From positions 1 through 64,000 of the forward strand of contig NZ_JAKZKW010000013.1 in NCBI RefSeq assembly GCF_022808695.1: a DNA stretch of 64,000 nucleotides, written 5' to 3'. Shown one piece after another: positions 28,645 to 37,944 of this stretch; within the stretch, counting starts at the first letter, position 1; the number at the start of each line of letters is the position of its first letter. This DNA is from Fundidesulfovibrio soli. Lineage in GTDB: Bacteria; Desulfobacterota; Desulfovibrionia; Desulfovibrionales; Desulfovibrionaceae. Both the position numbers and the translations under genes were made by a program. Below the pieces are notes generated by a model, which was not told the DNA's origin, made no database searches, and saw only the letters and a program-made list of their open reading frames with translations.

Positions 28645-29724
28645 ATGAAACAATACGACGCGCTGGCCATGTTCTCCGGCGGCCTGGATTCCATCCTGGC
28701 CGCCAAAACCGTCGCCGGGCAGGGCCTCAGGGTGCTCGGCCTGCACTTCGTCAGCCCCTTCTTCGGCCACCCGGACAAGGTGGCCCATTGGTCCGAGACC
28801 TACGGGCTGGACATCGAGACCGTTGACGTGGGCGAGCCCTTCGTCACGCTCCTGGCTTCGCGCCCGCCCCACGGGGTGGGCAAGTGCCTGAACCCCTGCG
28901 TGGACTGCAAGATCCTGATGCTCAGGCGCTGCAAGGAGCTGATGCCGGAATACGGCGCCAAGATGATCCTCACCGGCGAGGTCAAGGGGCAGCGGCCCAT
29001 GTCCCAGCGGCGCGACGCCCTGGACGTGATCAGCCGCGAGGCGGGCGTGCGCGACGTGCTGCTGCGCCCGCTCTCGGCCAAGAACATGAAGCCTTCCCCC
29101 GCCGAACTGGACGGCCTGGTGGACCGCGAGAAGCTGCACAACTTCAACGGCCGCACCCGCAAGCCCCAGTTCGCCCTGGCCAAACGCCTGGGCATCACCG
29201 AGTACCCCCAGCCCGCCGGAGGCTGCAAGCTGACCATCCTGGATTCGGCCAAGCGCTACGTGCCCCTGTTCGAGCACGCCGCCCCGCCGCGCGCGGCGGA
29301 CTTCCACCTGGCCAACGTGGGCAGGCAGTTCTGGGCCGGGCCCTACTGGCTGGCCATGGGCCGCAACCAGGAGGACAACGCCGCCCTGGCCGAGCTGGCG
29401 CAGGCCGGGGACATCCTGCTGGACGTGAAGGACCTGCCCAGCCCCTTCGGGCTCATCCGCCCCCTGCCCGGCGCGGACTGGAGCCGCGCCGCCCTGGAGG
29501 ACGCCGCCGCGCTGCTGGCCTCCTATTCGCCCAAGGCCGTGGCCGCGACCGGGAGCGGGGGCGGCACCGTCACGGTGCTGGCCACGCGCGGCGGCGAGAC
29601 CGCGGAGCTGGATGTGGTCCCCGAGCGCGCGTCGCGCCTGGGGCTCGCGGAGCTGGACTGGGAGAGCTGCCTGCCGGCGAAGCGGGCCCTGTTCGGGGAG
29701 GGAGACCAGGACGACGGGTATTAG
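28645..29724 (+). CDS. tRNA 2-thiouridylase-like PP-loop protein
   Basis: A 359-residue cytoplasmic enzyme. The ATP-pyrophosphatase loop SGGLDS lies near residue 9, followed by conserved KCLNPCVDCK and PQPAGGCKLT cysteines that could form the sulfur-handling or metal site of thiouridine enzymes. The C-terminal domain (VGRQFWAGPYWLAMGRNQEDNAALAEL) is an NFACT-like RNA-binding module. It probably thiolates tRNA but is not a standard MnmA. A start 24 bases upstream is equally open; I prefer this ATG because AAGGAG lies between the two and the PP-loop then sits close to the N-terminus. A GC hairpin (28592-28611) precedes it. Confidence 0.75.
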   Translation: MKQYDALAMFSGGLDSILAAKTVAGQGLRVLGLHFVSPFFGHPDKVAHWSETYGLDIETVDVGEPFVTLLASRPPHGVGKCLNPCVDCKILMLRRCKELMPEYGAKMILTGEVKGQRPMSQRRDALDVISREAGVRDVLLRPLSAKNMKPSPAELDGLVDREKLHNFNGRTRKPQFALAKRLGITEYPQPAGGCKLTILDSAKRYVPLFEHAAPPRAADFHLANVGRQFWAGPYWLAMGRNQEDNAALAELAQAGDILLDVKDLPSPFGLIRPLPGADWSRAALEDAAALLASYSPKAVAATGSGGGTVTVLATRGGETAELDVVPERASRLGLAELDWESCLPAKRALFGEGDQDDGY

Positions 29725-29803
29725 GCGGTGGGTCGCCGCCGCACAACCACTGCAACACATCGCGGTATTCGTTGCAACAGCGATACTGTGAGAGGACAAA
29801 CTA

Positions 29804-30598
29804 TTACTTCGACGTAGCACTTCGAGTGAAGTTCTGCTCAAGATGGGCAAGAAATGCAGCGATCATTTCTTCAGCATTTGACTTGGGGCGCGGGAAACTC
29901 TCCAGCAACCCGTTGACAAGCAGGATCGCAGGGATAGGGACGGCGAGTGTCGGTTTTGCCGCTACGCCATTGAATGAGGCAACCGCGCTGGCCACATCGT
30001 ATAAAAGAGGGATTTTCTTAACGCTGTTGTCCGGTTTGAATATTTGCGCACAGCAGCTGCTGGGTGAGCTGACTATATATTGACGACAGACCAGAGGGCG
30101 GAATTGATATATGGAGCACAACCTGTCCACAAGGAATGGGCATGGCAGTTGGAGCTCCCAGTACTTTTTCTGCATCTCGACCAAGCGGTCTGAGTCGCTG
30201 AAACAATTCGCATGGGAGTCGATGAGTTCCGCAAGCAGGCCGTTTTGTTCGAGAACCTGGAGCATCGACTTCAATGCGCCTTTAATCCGCGCCTGCTCAT
30301 TCGGCTCCATCAAGGACACTATGTGGGCGAGCAGCAGCGCTTCGTGATCGGACATCACGATCAGCTGGTAGCAACAGGAGACGCACCCTCTGTCGCATGA
30401 CAGGCGCAAGCCCTCCGCGCCGGCTTGCGACAGTGCCTGACCTATGAGCTCATTTGAGATTGTAAATATTTCCGGCAATATATCCACCAGGGCGACGTCC
30501 CCCTCCGGCGGAAAGAAAGCACATTCGACAGAGAGTCCCGCTGTGAACCCGATGTGGAGATTCTTCCCGGAGGTGGCGTCACTTATGCGGATGTCCAT
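29804..30598 (-). CDS. YkgJ-family cysteine-cluster protein
   Basis: A 264-residue protein of the CxxxCxxCC zinc/iron-chelating family. CDRGCVSCCYQL (near residue 80), PCPFLVDRLCSIYQFRPLVCRQY (near 170) and further cysteines (SSCCAQ) form the cluster. Function of the family is unknown; a metal centre, perhaps for protein or lipid modification, is inferred. ATG with GGAG five bases before it. Codon use is less GC-biased than in neighbours, suggesting transfer. It stands alone, converging with the thiouridylase-like gene. Confidence 0.8.
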   Translation of the reverse strand: MDIRISDATSGKNLHIGFTAGLSVECAFFPPEGDVALVDILPEIFTISNELIGQALSQAGAEGLRLSCDRGCVSCCYQLIVMSDHEALLLAHIVSLMEPNEQARIKGALKSMLQVLEQNGLLAELIDSHANCFSDSDRLVEMQKKYWELQLPCPFLVDRLCSIYQFRPLVCRQYIVSSPSSCCAQIFKPDNSVKKIPLLYDVASAVASFNGVAAKPTLAVPIPAILLVNGLLESFPRPKSNAEEMIAAFLAHLEQNFTRSATSK

Positions 30599-30696
30599 GC
30601 CTTCTCCACAATGCTCATGCACGTAAGCGGGAGCGGATACCCCCCGCATGGTTGCAAGTCGCGCTGGCGGCTCGTTGAATGATCACGGAACCTTCA

Positions 30697-30715
30697 ATGG
30701 TGACATTATCACCAT
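30697..30715. promoter_or_regulatory. Operator-like palindrome upstream of cysteine-cluster gene
   Basis: Perfect 7-bp arms ATGGTGA and TCACCAT separated by 5 bases, about 100 bases upstream of the YkgJ-family start. The size and position suit a dimeric regulator, but none is encoded nearby. Confidence 0.35.
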
Positions 30716-30834
30716 AGCTTCTCACGAAAAACCTACCAAGCCCGGGCAAGCCTATCAAGCGATCCGCCGCCCCTTGTCTGAACCGAGCGGACACCAAGAG
30801 GCGCCCGCCCGCAGGGGAACGGGCTGCCGCCGAC

Positions 30835-30871
30835 AAAACGCGCGGCGCGCGGGACCCCCCGCGCGCCGCGC
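30835..30871 (-). terminator. Intrinsic terminator after the dehydrogenase gene
   Basis: Perfect 14-bp stem (30840-30853 with 30858-30871) of pure GC, 4-base loop, then CGTTTTGTCGG on the minus strand. It follows the dehydrogenase stop by about 25 bases. Confidence 0.85.
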
Positions 30872-30894
30872 AATCCACTCCCAACTGGCCGCTC

Positions 30895-31809
30895 CTAGTC
30901 CCCCGCGACCTTCTGCAGGGCCAGGTACAGGGCCTGGGTTCCGTTGGAGCCGAAGCCCATGGCCTGGGCCTCGCGGTATATCTCCTCCACGAGCATCAGA
31001 CCTTTGAGCTTGAAGCCCATGCGCCTGGATTCCTCCAGGACGATGCCCATGTCCTTGATGAAGTGGTCGATGATGAAGCCCGGGGCGTAGTCGTCCTTGA
31101 GTATGCGCGGCCAGAGATTGTTCAGGGCCGGACAGGCCGCCGCGCCCGTGGCGATGGACTCCAGCACCCTGGATGGCTCCAGGCCCGAGCGCACCGCGTA
31201 GAGCAGGCTCTCGCACACGCCGATCATGTGCCCGGCGATGACGATCTGGTTGCACATCTTGGCGTGCTGCCCGCTGCCGGCCGGGCCCTGGTGCACGATG
31301 GTCTTGCCCATGACCCCGAACAGGGGGCGCACGGCCTCGAACACCTCGGGCTCGCCGCCCACCATGATGGAGAGGGTGGCGTTGCGCGCGCCCACGTCCC
31401 CGCCGGAGACCGGGGCGTCCAGGGCGAACATCCCGGCGTCCTCGGCCTTGTCCGCGATCTCCACGGCCAGGCTGGGGCTGTTGGTGGTCATGTCCACCAG
31501 GACGGCCCCGGTCCCGGCCCCGGCGAACACGCCGTCGGCGCCGAAATAGACCTCGCGCACGTCCTTGGGGAAACCCACGATGGTGAACACCACGTCGGAG
31601 GCCTGGGCCACTTCCCTGGGCGTGGCGGCCCAGCTCGCCCCTCTCGCCAGCAGGGGTTCGGCCTTGAGCCTGCTGCGGTTGTAGACGGTGAGCGCGTATC
31701 CGGCGTCCATCAGGTGGCCGCACATGGAGCTGCCCATGATTCCCGTGCCGATCCATCCTATGCGCGTGACGGACGGGTCCGCCGGGCGCAGGTTTGCCGC
31801 GTTGGTCAT
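30895..31809 (-). CDS. 3-hydroxyisobutyrate dehydrogenase-family oxidoreductase
   Basis: A 304-residue NAD(P)-dependent beta-hydroxyacid dehydrogenase (GarR/MmsB/GLYR group). The dinucleotide fold IGWIGTGIMGSSM, the substrate signature DAPVSGGDVGARNATLSIMVGG and catalytic K184 in GSGQHAKMCNQ are present. Substrate could be tartronate semialdehyde, 3-hydroxyisobutyrate or succinate semialdehyde. GAGGA six bases before the ATG fixes the start; the long upstream open frame is not coding. Single gene with its own terminator. Confidence 0.9.
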   Translation of the reverse strand: MTNAANLRPADPSVTRIGWIGTGIMGSSMCGHLMDAGYALTVYNRSRLKAEPLLARGASWAATPREVAQASDVVFTIVGFPKDVREVYFGADGVFAGAGTGAVLVDMTTNSPSLAVEIADKAEDAGMFALDAPVSGGDVGARNATLSIMVGGEPEVFEAVRPLFGVMGKTIVHQGPAGSGQHAKMCNQIVIAGHMIGVCESLLYAVRSGLEPSRVLESIATGAAACPALNNLWPRILKDDYAPGFIIDHFIKDMGIVLEESRRMGFKLKGLMLVEEIYREAQAMGFGSNGTQALYLALQKVAGD

Positions 31810-32138
31810 GGCTGATCCTCGCTTCGCTGTATTGGGTCCGTCGACCTTCTTTCGGCATAGCTCACGGCGCTGAAAAAGGCTATGCGGCTGGCTGCAGGCC
31901 TGCGCATGGCAAACAACCCGCACGCCTCCCCCGACAATCCCCCCTGCCTTAGGAATCGCTTCGCCGACTGGCCGCGCTGAGGTCACCCGCGTGCAATAAA
32001 ACCGACACAAAAACCAACATACCCCTTGAGTACAATTGTCAAAATGCAGTAACCTTTGACGAGTTTCGCAAAATGACCGGCAGCGCAGCCCGCACGCCGG
32101 ACTCAACCCAGCGCTGATGACCACCCTTGGAGGAGTTC
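31810..32138. other. Divergent intergenic region before the chemoreceptor genes
   Basis: No gene. AT-richer sequence near 32000-32070 (CTTGAGTACAATTGTCAAAA) is a likely promoter area for the chemoreceptor, but no sigma-28 or sigma-54 consensus is visible to me. Confidence 0.4.
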
Positions 32139-33905
32139 ATGCAGTTTTCCGTTCGTTCCAAGATGATGTTCGGTTTCGGATTGGTTCTCGCCATCATGGC
32201 GTTGGGGGCGCTCATCATGGCCTTCTCACTGGGCTCCATCCGCGAGAGGGCGGCCCTGGTCCGCTCCGAGAGCCTGCCCTTCGCGGCCCGCGCCGCGACC
32301 ATGAAGCTCATGGCGGTGGAGGTGCAGCAATACCTTACCGACGTGTCCGCTACAGGAGAGGACGACAGCCTGGCCGACGCCGAGAAGGCCGCCGCCAAGT
32401 TCCGCGAGTCCCTGGGCGAGTTCAAGGCCATGTTCACCCGCGAGCAGGACACCCAGATGCTCGCCGAGACCGAGGCCATCGGCAAGCTCTTCGAGGAGAT
32501 GTACTCCCTGGGCAAGCGCATGGCCGAAGTTTATGTGAAGGACGGGCGCGAGGCCGGCAACAAGATCATGAAGGATTTCGACGCCAAGACCGACGCCCTG
32601 GCCGACCGGATCGCCCCCCTGCAGGAGGGGCAATATAAAGAAGCCGACGAGCAGGTGGAGGCCGTGGTGGCCGCCATCACGGGCGACCTCAAGCGTCAGC
32701 TCGGGATGCTCGCCGTATCCCTGTGCATCGGCCTCGCGGCGGCGATGTGGGTCTCCCGCAGCATCCTGAACCAGTTGGGCGCCGAACCGGCCGAGGTTGC
32801 CGAGCTGGCCGCCAGCATCGCCAAAGGCGAGATTTCCCAGGTGCTCAAGGCCTGCACCGGCAAGGAGAAGGGCGTCCACTCCGCCATGCTGGACATGGCC
32901 GGCAAGCTCCAGGCGGCCTTCGACGAGGTTCACTCCGAGAAGGGCGAGGCCCTGGCCAAGTCCCACGAGGCCGAGAAGGCCCGCCACGAAGCCCTTGAGG
33001 CGCGGGCCATGGCCGAGCGCTCCCGCCTGGATGGCCTGCGGGAGGCCGCCGAGCGGCTGGACAGCTTCGCCGTGGAGATGGCCGCCCTGGGCCAAGCCCT
33101 CGGCTCCCGCGTGGAGCAGGTTGTGGACGGCACCCGCGAACAGAGCCAGCGCACCATGGAGACGGCCACCGCCATGGAGGAGATGGCCGCCACCGTGCTT
33201 GAAGTCGCCGGCACCGCGGCCAAGGCCGCCGACATTTCCAACGAGGCCGGGATACAGGCCCGCAAGGGGCTTGAAGTCGTGCAGGAGGTCGTGGCCGCCA
33301 CTGACGAGGTGCGCAGCCGCTCCGAGGCCATGAAGTCCAGCCTGGACAGCCTGGGCACCCACGCCGATGGCATCGGCAGGATCATGACCGTCATCTCCGA
33401 CATAGCGGACCAGACCAACCTGCTGGCCCTCAACGCCGCCATCGAGGCCGCCCGGGCGGGCGATGCGGGAAGAGGCTTCGCGGTGGTGGCCGACGAGGTG
33501 CGCAAGCTGGCCGAGAAAACCATGCAGGCCACCGGAGAGGTGTCCTCGGTGGTCGCGGCCATCCAGGCCGGGGTGAAGCAGAACATCACCGGCATGGAAG
33601 GCACGGCCACGGCCGCCAGCCGGACCTCCGGCCTGGCCGGCGGCGCGGGCAGGACCCTCATGGAGATCGTCTCCCGCATCGAGGGCACGGCGGATCAGGT
33701 CCGGGCCATCGCCACGGCGTCGGAGCAGCAGTCACAGGCCTCGGAGGAGATCAACCAGGCCGTGAGCGCCGTGAGCCAGATCGCCTCCCGCACCTCGGAG
33801 GAGATGGTCTCCGCCGGGCGCGACCTCGAGCGCCTCTCCGGCGCGGCCGCAAACCTCAAGAACCTCGTGGACGGTATGCGCCGCGAAGCCCTGGCCGCAT
33901 CCTAG
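32139..33905 (+). CDS. Methyl-accepting chemotaxis protein with four-helix sensor
   Basis: A 588-residue chemoreceptor. Helix one at about 8-32, a periplasmic four-helix-bundle-like domain (about 35-185, all alpha, no disulfides), helix two at about 190-212, then an abbreviated linker/HAMP-like region and the signalling bundle with the tip [23 protein letters not shown] and [25 protein letters not shown] precedes the ATG. No C-terminal CheR-tethering pentapeptide is seen. The next chemoreceptor has a different input domain but nearly the same signalling tip, so both probably feed the same arrays. A terminator follows. Confidence 0.92.
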   Translation: MQFSVRSKMMFGFGLVLAIMALGALIMAFSLGSIRERAALVRSESLPFAARAATMKLMAVEVQQYLTDVSATGEDDSLADAEKAAAKFRESLGEFKAMFTREQDTQMLAETEAIGKLFEEMYSLGKRMAEVYVKDGREAGNKIMKDFDAKTDALADRIAPLQEGQYKEADEQVEAVVAAITGDLKRQLGMLAVSLCIGLAAAMWVSRSILNQLGAEPAEVAELAASIAKGEISQVLKACTGKEKGVHSAMLDMAGKLQAAFDEVHSEKGEALAKSHEAEKARHEALEARAMAERSRLDGLREAAERLDSFAVEMAALGQALGSRVEQVVDGTREQSQRTMETATAMEEMAATVLEVAGTAAKAADISNEAGIQARKGLEVVQEVVAATDEVRSRSEAMKSSLDSLGTHADGIGRIMTVISDIADQTNLLALNAAIEAARAGDAGRGFAVVADEVRKLAEKTMQATGEVSSVVAAIQAGVKQNITGMEGTATAASRTSGLAGGAGRTLMEIVSRIEGTADQVRAIATASEQQSQASEEINQAVSAVSQIASRTSEEMVSAGRDLERLSGAAANLKNLVDGMRREALAAS

Positions 33906-33922
33906 CCCCCCGCTTTCGCTCC

Positions 33923-33955
33923 CCGGGGCCGGAAAGCGGCCCCGGGATTCTGTTT
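33923..33955 (+). terminator. Terminator after first chemoreceptor
   Basis: Perfect 10-bp stem CCCGGGGCCG with CGGCCCCGGG, loop GAAAG, then ATTCTGTTT. The T-tract is interrupted, so termination may be partial. Confidence 0.6.
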
Positions 33956-34094
33956 CCTCTCCATTCCCCCGTTGCATCCATCCCGCAATGTACAGGCATC
34001 CGCCACAGCAAAGCCCTTCCCTTGCGCTTCCCGTTACGGTATTGTGACAACAAGAATTGAGCACCTCAACAATTCGAACACGGGATGTAATGCT

Positions 34095-35699
34095 ATGGGC
34101 ATAAGATTTCTTATTTCTCCATGGTGGGTCTCCGCTCTGACAATATCCTCCTGCGCCATATTGTTGTCACTCTGGGCGTACGGAGCATCCATGGCGGCAG
34201 GTCTTGTCGCATCGCTTGTCCTCATATCCTTTGCGATACTGACTGCGGTGCTGATGGCCAAGAACGATTTTACCCTGACAATGCTTGCAAAGTCTTTCAA
34301 GCGCATCTCAGAAGGCGACTATTCAGCGCGTATTGAAGACATGCGGCATGATGCGAACGGTGCGGCGGGCGACGTAGCATCCGCTGCGAAAGCATCCGTG
34401 GATAAACTTCTTGGCGAGTTCGGGTTCGCCAGGGGCGTGCTCCAGGGCATGGCCACCCCGTGTGTGGTGGTGGACACCGAGCAGGTGTTGCGCTTCACCA
34501 ACAAGAACCTGCTGCGCATCCTGGAGCAGGACGGCGTCCCCACCGATTACTACGGCCAGAACGTGGCCTACTTCTTCTACGGCGACGCCTCCCGCCCCAC
34601 CGTGCTCGGCGTGGCCATGAAGGAGAACCGCGAGATCACCAAGGAGGTGGAGCTCACCGGGCGCAAGGGCGGCAAGCGCAGCCTGCGCATCGACGCATCC
34701 CCCCTCTACGGGCTCGACGGCAAGCTGATGGGCTCGCTGTGCGTCTACGCCGACCTGACCGAACTGCGCGTGCAGGAGGCCAGCCTCCTGGAGACCAACG
34801 CCCGCGTGGCCAGCGGATCGGCCCAGGCGGACGGGATCAGCGGCCAATTGGCCCAGGCGGCGCAGCAGCTGGCGAGCATCGTCTCATCCTCCCACACCGG
34901 GGCCGAGCAGCAGAACTCGCGCATCGCGGAGACCCTGGCGGCCATGTCCGAAATGAACAGCACCGTGCTGGAGGTCGCCCGCAACGCCTCCCAGGCGGCG
35001 GAGACCTCCTCCCAGGCCCGCAAGCAGGCCGAGGAAGGGGCCGGGGTCGTGGGCAAGGTGGTGGACGGCATCGCCCAGGTGCAGAGCGAAGCCCTGGCCC
35101 TCAAGCAGGACATGGCCCATCTGGGCGGACAGGCCGACTCCATCGGCAGGATCATGAACGTCATCAGCGACATAGCCGACCAGACCAACCTGCTGGCCCT
35201 GAACGCCGCCATCGAGGCCGCCCGCGCTGGCGAGGCGGGGCGAGGTTTCGCGGTGGTGGCCGACGAGGTGCGCAAGCTGGCCGAGAAGACCATGACCGCC
35301 ACCAAGGAGGTCGGCGACGCCATCCGTGGCATCCAGGACGGCACCGCGCACAGCATCCAGAGCGTGGAGCGGGCGGTGCAGCGCATCGACGAGGCCACGG
35401 GCCTCGCCGGGCAGTCCGGCCACTCCCTGCAGCAGATCGTCACCCTGGTGGAGGTCACGGCGGACCAGGTGCGCGCCATCGCCGCGGCCAGCGAGCAGCA
35501 GGCCGCCGCCAGCGAGCAGATCAACCGTTCCGTGGAGGACGTGAGCAACATTTCCCGGGCCACCGCCCAGGACATGACCCGGGCCGCCCGGGCCGTTGAC
35601 GAACTGGCGGACCGCGCCCGGGTGCTTCGCGACATCATCGAGGGCCTGCAAGGCAACGCAGCCCTGCAAGGCGGAACTCCCCGGCGCGCCATCTCCTGA
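34095..35699 (+). CDS. Methyl-accepting chemotaxis protein with PAS domain
   Basis: A 534-residue receptor. Two closely spaced hydrophobic helices (about residues 8-55) leave almost no periplasmic part, so sensing is cytoplasmic: a PAS domain at about 110-235 ([24 protein letters not shown] ... [25 protein letters not shown]). The signalling tip is [23 protein letters not shown]. The stretch coding for the first 100 residues is noticeably less GC-rich than the rest. The ribosome binding site is weak (GGATG about six bases before ATG). A redox or energy-taxis role is a guess from the PAS domain. Confidence 0.88.
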   Translation: MGIRFLISPWWVSALTISSCAILLSLWAYGASMAAGLVASLVLISFAILTAVLMAKNDFTLTMLAKSFKRISEGDYSARIEDMRHDANGAAGDVASAAKASVDKLLGEFGFARGVLQGMATPCVVVDTEQVLRFTNKNLLRILEQDGVPTDYYGQNVAYFFYGDASRPTVLGVAMKENREITKEVELTGRKGGKRSLRIDASPLYGLDGKLMGSLCVYADLTELRVQEASLLETNARVASGSAQADGISGQLAQAAQQLASIVSSSHTGAEQQNSRIAETLAAMSEMNSTVLEVARNASQAAETSSQARKQAEEGAGVVGKVVDGIAQVQSEALALKQDMAHLGGQADSIGRIMNVISDIADQTNLLALNAAIEAARAGEAGRGFAVVADEVRKLAEKTMTATKEVGDAIRGIQDGTAHSIQSVERAVQRIDEATGLAGQSGHSLQQIVTLVEVTADQVRAIAAASEQQAAASEQINRSVEDVSNISRATAQDMTRAARAVDELADRARVLRDIIEGLQGNAALQGGTPRRAIS

Positions 35700-35715
35700 C
35701 GCCCCCTGAATGAAA

Positions 35716-35759
35716 CGGCCTGCGGCCTGCTCCCCTTCTGAGGGAGTTGCCGCAGGCCG
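35716..35759 (+). terminator. Hairpin after second chemoreceptor
   Basis: Perfect 11-bp arms CGGCCTGCGGC and GCCGCAGGCCG enclose a 22-base loop that can itself pair (CTCCC/GGGAG). The following sequence is C/T-rich without a T-run, so it is a probable but not classical terminator. Confidence 0.5.
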
Positions 35760-35891
35760 CCGCAGCCTCTTCCTGTCCGCCAAACTTCCCAAGTAGGACA
35801 AACTTCGATTTACTGCCGCTCGCCTCCTCTGGTAGCATCGGGTGACCGCCGTCTCCCCCCGGGAGGCAGTCCCCCGAAGGAGAGCCGACCC

Positions 35892-37931
35892 ATGCCCCCA
35901 GGAGCGGATGGCCCCCGCCCCCAGACCCCATCCAGCACGGCCCCCGCAGTCGCGCCCGAGACCCGGCGTTGCGGGATGGCCGCCGCGCTCTGCGCCGGGT
36001 TGCTCATCGCGGCGGCGGCCGCCCTGTTCCAGGCCAGCCCGCCGGGGCACCAGCTTGAGAGCCAGCTGCTCGATCTCTTCTTCCTGCTGCGCGGCCCCAG
36101 GCCGGCCCCGCCGGACATCGTCATCGCGGCCATCGACGAGCCCTCCATACAGGAGCTGGGCCTGGCCTGGCCCTGGCCCAGGCGCGTGCACGCCGCCCTG
36201 CTGCGGGAGCTCACGGACGCGGGCGCGAGGCTGGCGGTCCTGGACGTGATCTTCGCGGAGCCCTCCACCCCTGAAGACGATCAGGCCCTGGAGGACGCCC
36301 TGCGCGCAAACGGCCGCGCCCTGCTGGCCTCCACGGTGGACACGGCCGAGGACGCGGCCTTCAGCCGGGTGATGCTGGTGCGCCCCCTGCCCCGCTTCGA
36401 GCGCGCCGCCCTGGGCACGGGCCTGGCCATTCTCACGCCGGACCCGGACGGCACGGTGCGCCGCTTCTCCAGCGTCCTGGCCGGACAGGCCACGCTGCCC
36501 GCGGCGGCCCTGGAGGCCCTGGAACCCGGGCGGCGCGTCTTCCACAAAGGCGGGCTGGTGGATCATCCAGGCCCCGCGCGCAGCGTACGGACGGTCTCCT
36601 ACACGCAGGCCCTCGACTGGCGGGCCTCCCTGCCGCCCGGATTCCTGAAGGACAAGATCGTGCTGGTGGGCCGCTCCCTGGCTGCCAGCCCGGTGCTTTC
36701 CGTGCAGGCCGACGCCTTCCGCACCCCCTTCAGCCGCCAGTCCGGGGCCAACGTGCCCGGCGTGGAGCTGCACGCCGCCATCCTGGCCCAGCTGCTTGGC
36801 GGGCGGGCCGGAACCGTGGCCCCGGGCTGGGCCGTGGCCGGGGCAGCCCTGACGATCATCCCCGGGGCGGCGCTTCTGCTCAGGCGGCTGCGTCCCCTGC
36901 CAGCGGCCCTGGCCTCTCTGGGCGGGGCTGCCGGCGCGCTGGGGGCATCCTACGCGCTCTTCGCCGCCAAGCTGGCGTGGTTCCCGGCCCTGGGCCTCTC
37001 CGGCGGCATCCTGGCCGTGGAGGGCTTCCTGCTGCTGGAGGGCTACGCCCGCGCCGCGCGGGAGCGCAGGCAGATGCGCGCCGCCTTCTCGCGCTACGTG
37101 TCCCCAGCGGTGGTGGACATGCTCCTGGCCCGGCCCGAGCTTCTTGAACCGGGCGGCGAGGAGGCCGAGGTCACAGTGCTCTTCTCCGACCTGGCCGGTT
37201 TCACCTCGTTCTCCGAGCGCATGGCCCCGGGGGAGCTCATGGAGCTGCTCTCCGGCTACTTCACGCCCATGACCGAGGTCATCAAGGCCAACGCGGGCAC
37301 GCTGGACAAGTTCATCGGCGACGCCGTGATGGCCTTCTGGGGCGCCCCCCTGCCCGACGCCCGGCACGCGGCCCACGCCTGCCGGGCGGCCCTGGGCATG
37401 GCCCGCGCTCTTGAGGTGCTCAACGCCCGCCTGGAGCCCGGCGGAGGGCCCAGGCTGGCCGCGCGCATGGGCCTGCACTCGGGCAGGGTGGTGGCGGGCA
37501 ACGTGGGCTCTCGCGAGCACGTGAACTACACCTGCCTGGGCGACACGGTGAACCTTGCCTCGCGCCTGGAATCGGCGAACAAGCAATACGGCACCGGCAC
37601 GCTCCTGAGCGGCGAGACGCGGGCGTTTCTGGGGCAGGAGTTCGCCCTGCGCCGGGTGGACGCCATCCGGGTCAAGGGCCGGGCAAAGCCGGTGGAGATT
37701 TTCGAGCTGCTCGGCGAGGGATCTCCCCCGCCGTGGGCGGAGGCCTACGAACGGGGCCTGGCGGCCTACATGGCCCGGGACTTCGTCGAAGCGGCGGGGC
37801 ATTTTCAGGATGTGTTGGCGGAGCGTCCCGGTGACGGGCCCTCCCGGGTGCTGTTGGCGCGGTGCCAGACATTCATGGAAACGCCCCCCGCGCCTGAGTG
37901 GGACGGCGTACACGCGATGGAATCCAAATAG
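35892..37931 (+). CDS. CHASE2-domain adenylate/guanylate cyclase
   Basis: A 679-residue class III nucleotide cyclase. An N-terminal helix (about 30-52) leads to an extracytoplasmic CHASE2 sensor (about 55-310, with IDEPSIQELGLAWPWPRRVHAALLREL and VLDVIFAEPS). Three helices follow (about 315-385), then the cyclase domain with metal-binding Asp in FSDLAGFTSFSERM (about 434) and IGDAVMAFWGAP (about 477), and SGRVVAGNVGSREHVNYTCLGDTVNLASRLE. A single TPR-like motif ends the protein. AAGGAG stands nine bases before ATG. Fourteen bases separate it from the FecR-TPR-barrel gene, so the two are one transcription unit. cAMP is the more likely product but cGMP is possible. Confidence 0.92.
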   Translation: MPPGADGPRPQTPSSTAPAVAPETRRCGMAAALCAGLLIAAAAALFQASPPGHQLESQLLDLFFLLRGPRPAPPDIVIAAIDEPSIQELGLAWPWPRRVHAALLRELTDAGARLAVLDVIFAEPSTPEDDQALEDALRANGRALLASTVDTAEDAAFSRVMLVRPLPRFERAALGTGLAILTPDPDGTVRRFSSVLAGQATLPAAALEALEPGRRVFHKGGLVDHPGPARSVRTVSYTQALDWRASLPPGFLKDKIVLVGRSLAASPVLSVQADAFRTPFSRQSGANVPGVELHAAILAQLLGGRAGTVAPGWAVAGAALTIIPGAALLLRRLRPLPAALASLGGAAGALGASYALFAAKLAWFPALGLSGGILAVEGFLLLEGYARAARERRQMRAAFSRYVSPAVVDMLLARPELLEPGGEEAEVTVLFSDLAGFTSFSERMAPGELMELLSGYFTPMTEVIKANAGTLDKFIGDAVMAFWGAPLPDARHAAHACRAALGMARALEVLNARLEPGGGPRLAARMGLHSGRVVAGNVGSREHVNYTCLGDTVNLASRLESANKQYGTGTLLSGETRAFLGQEFALRRVDAIRVKGRAKPVEIFELLGEGSPPPWAEAYERGLAAYMARDFVEAAGHFQDVLAERPGDGPSRVLLARCQTFMETPPAPEWDGVHAMESK

Positions 37932-37944
37932 GACGGAGGCGGCG

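Larger units (their letters stand above)
30599..30894. other. Gap with operator-like palindrome and terminator
   Basis: Between two minus-strand genes. It holds the terminator of the dehydrogenase gene and, closer to the cysteine-cluster gene, a 19-base palindrome (ATGGTGA, 5 bases, TCACCAT), both listed. No coding sequence seen. Confidence 0.5.
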
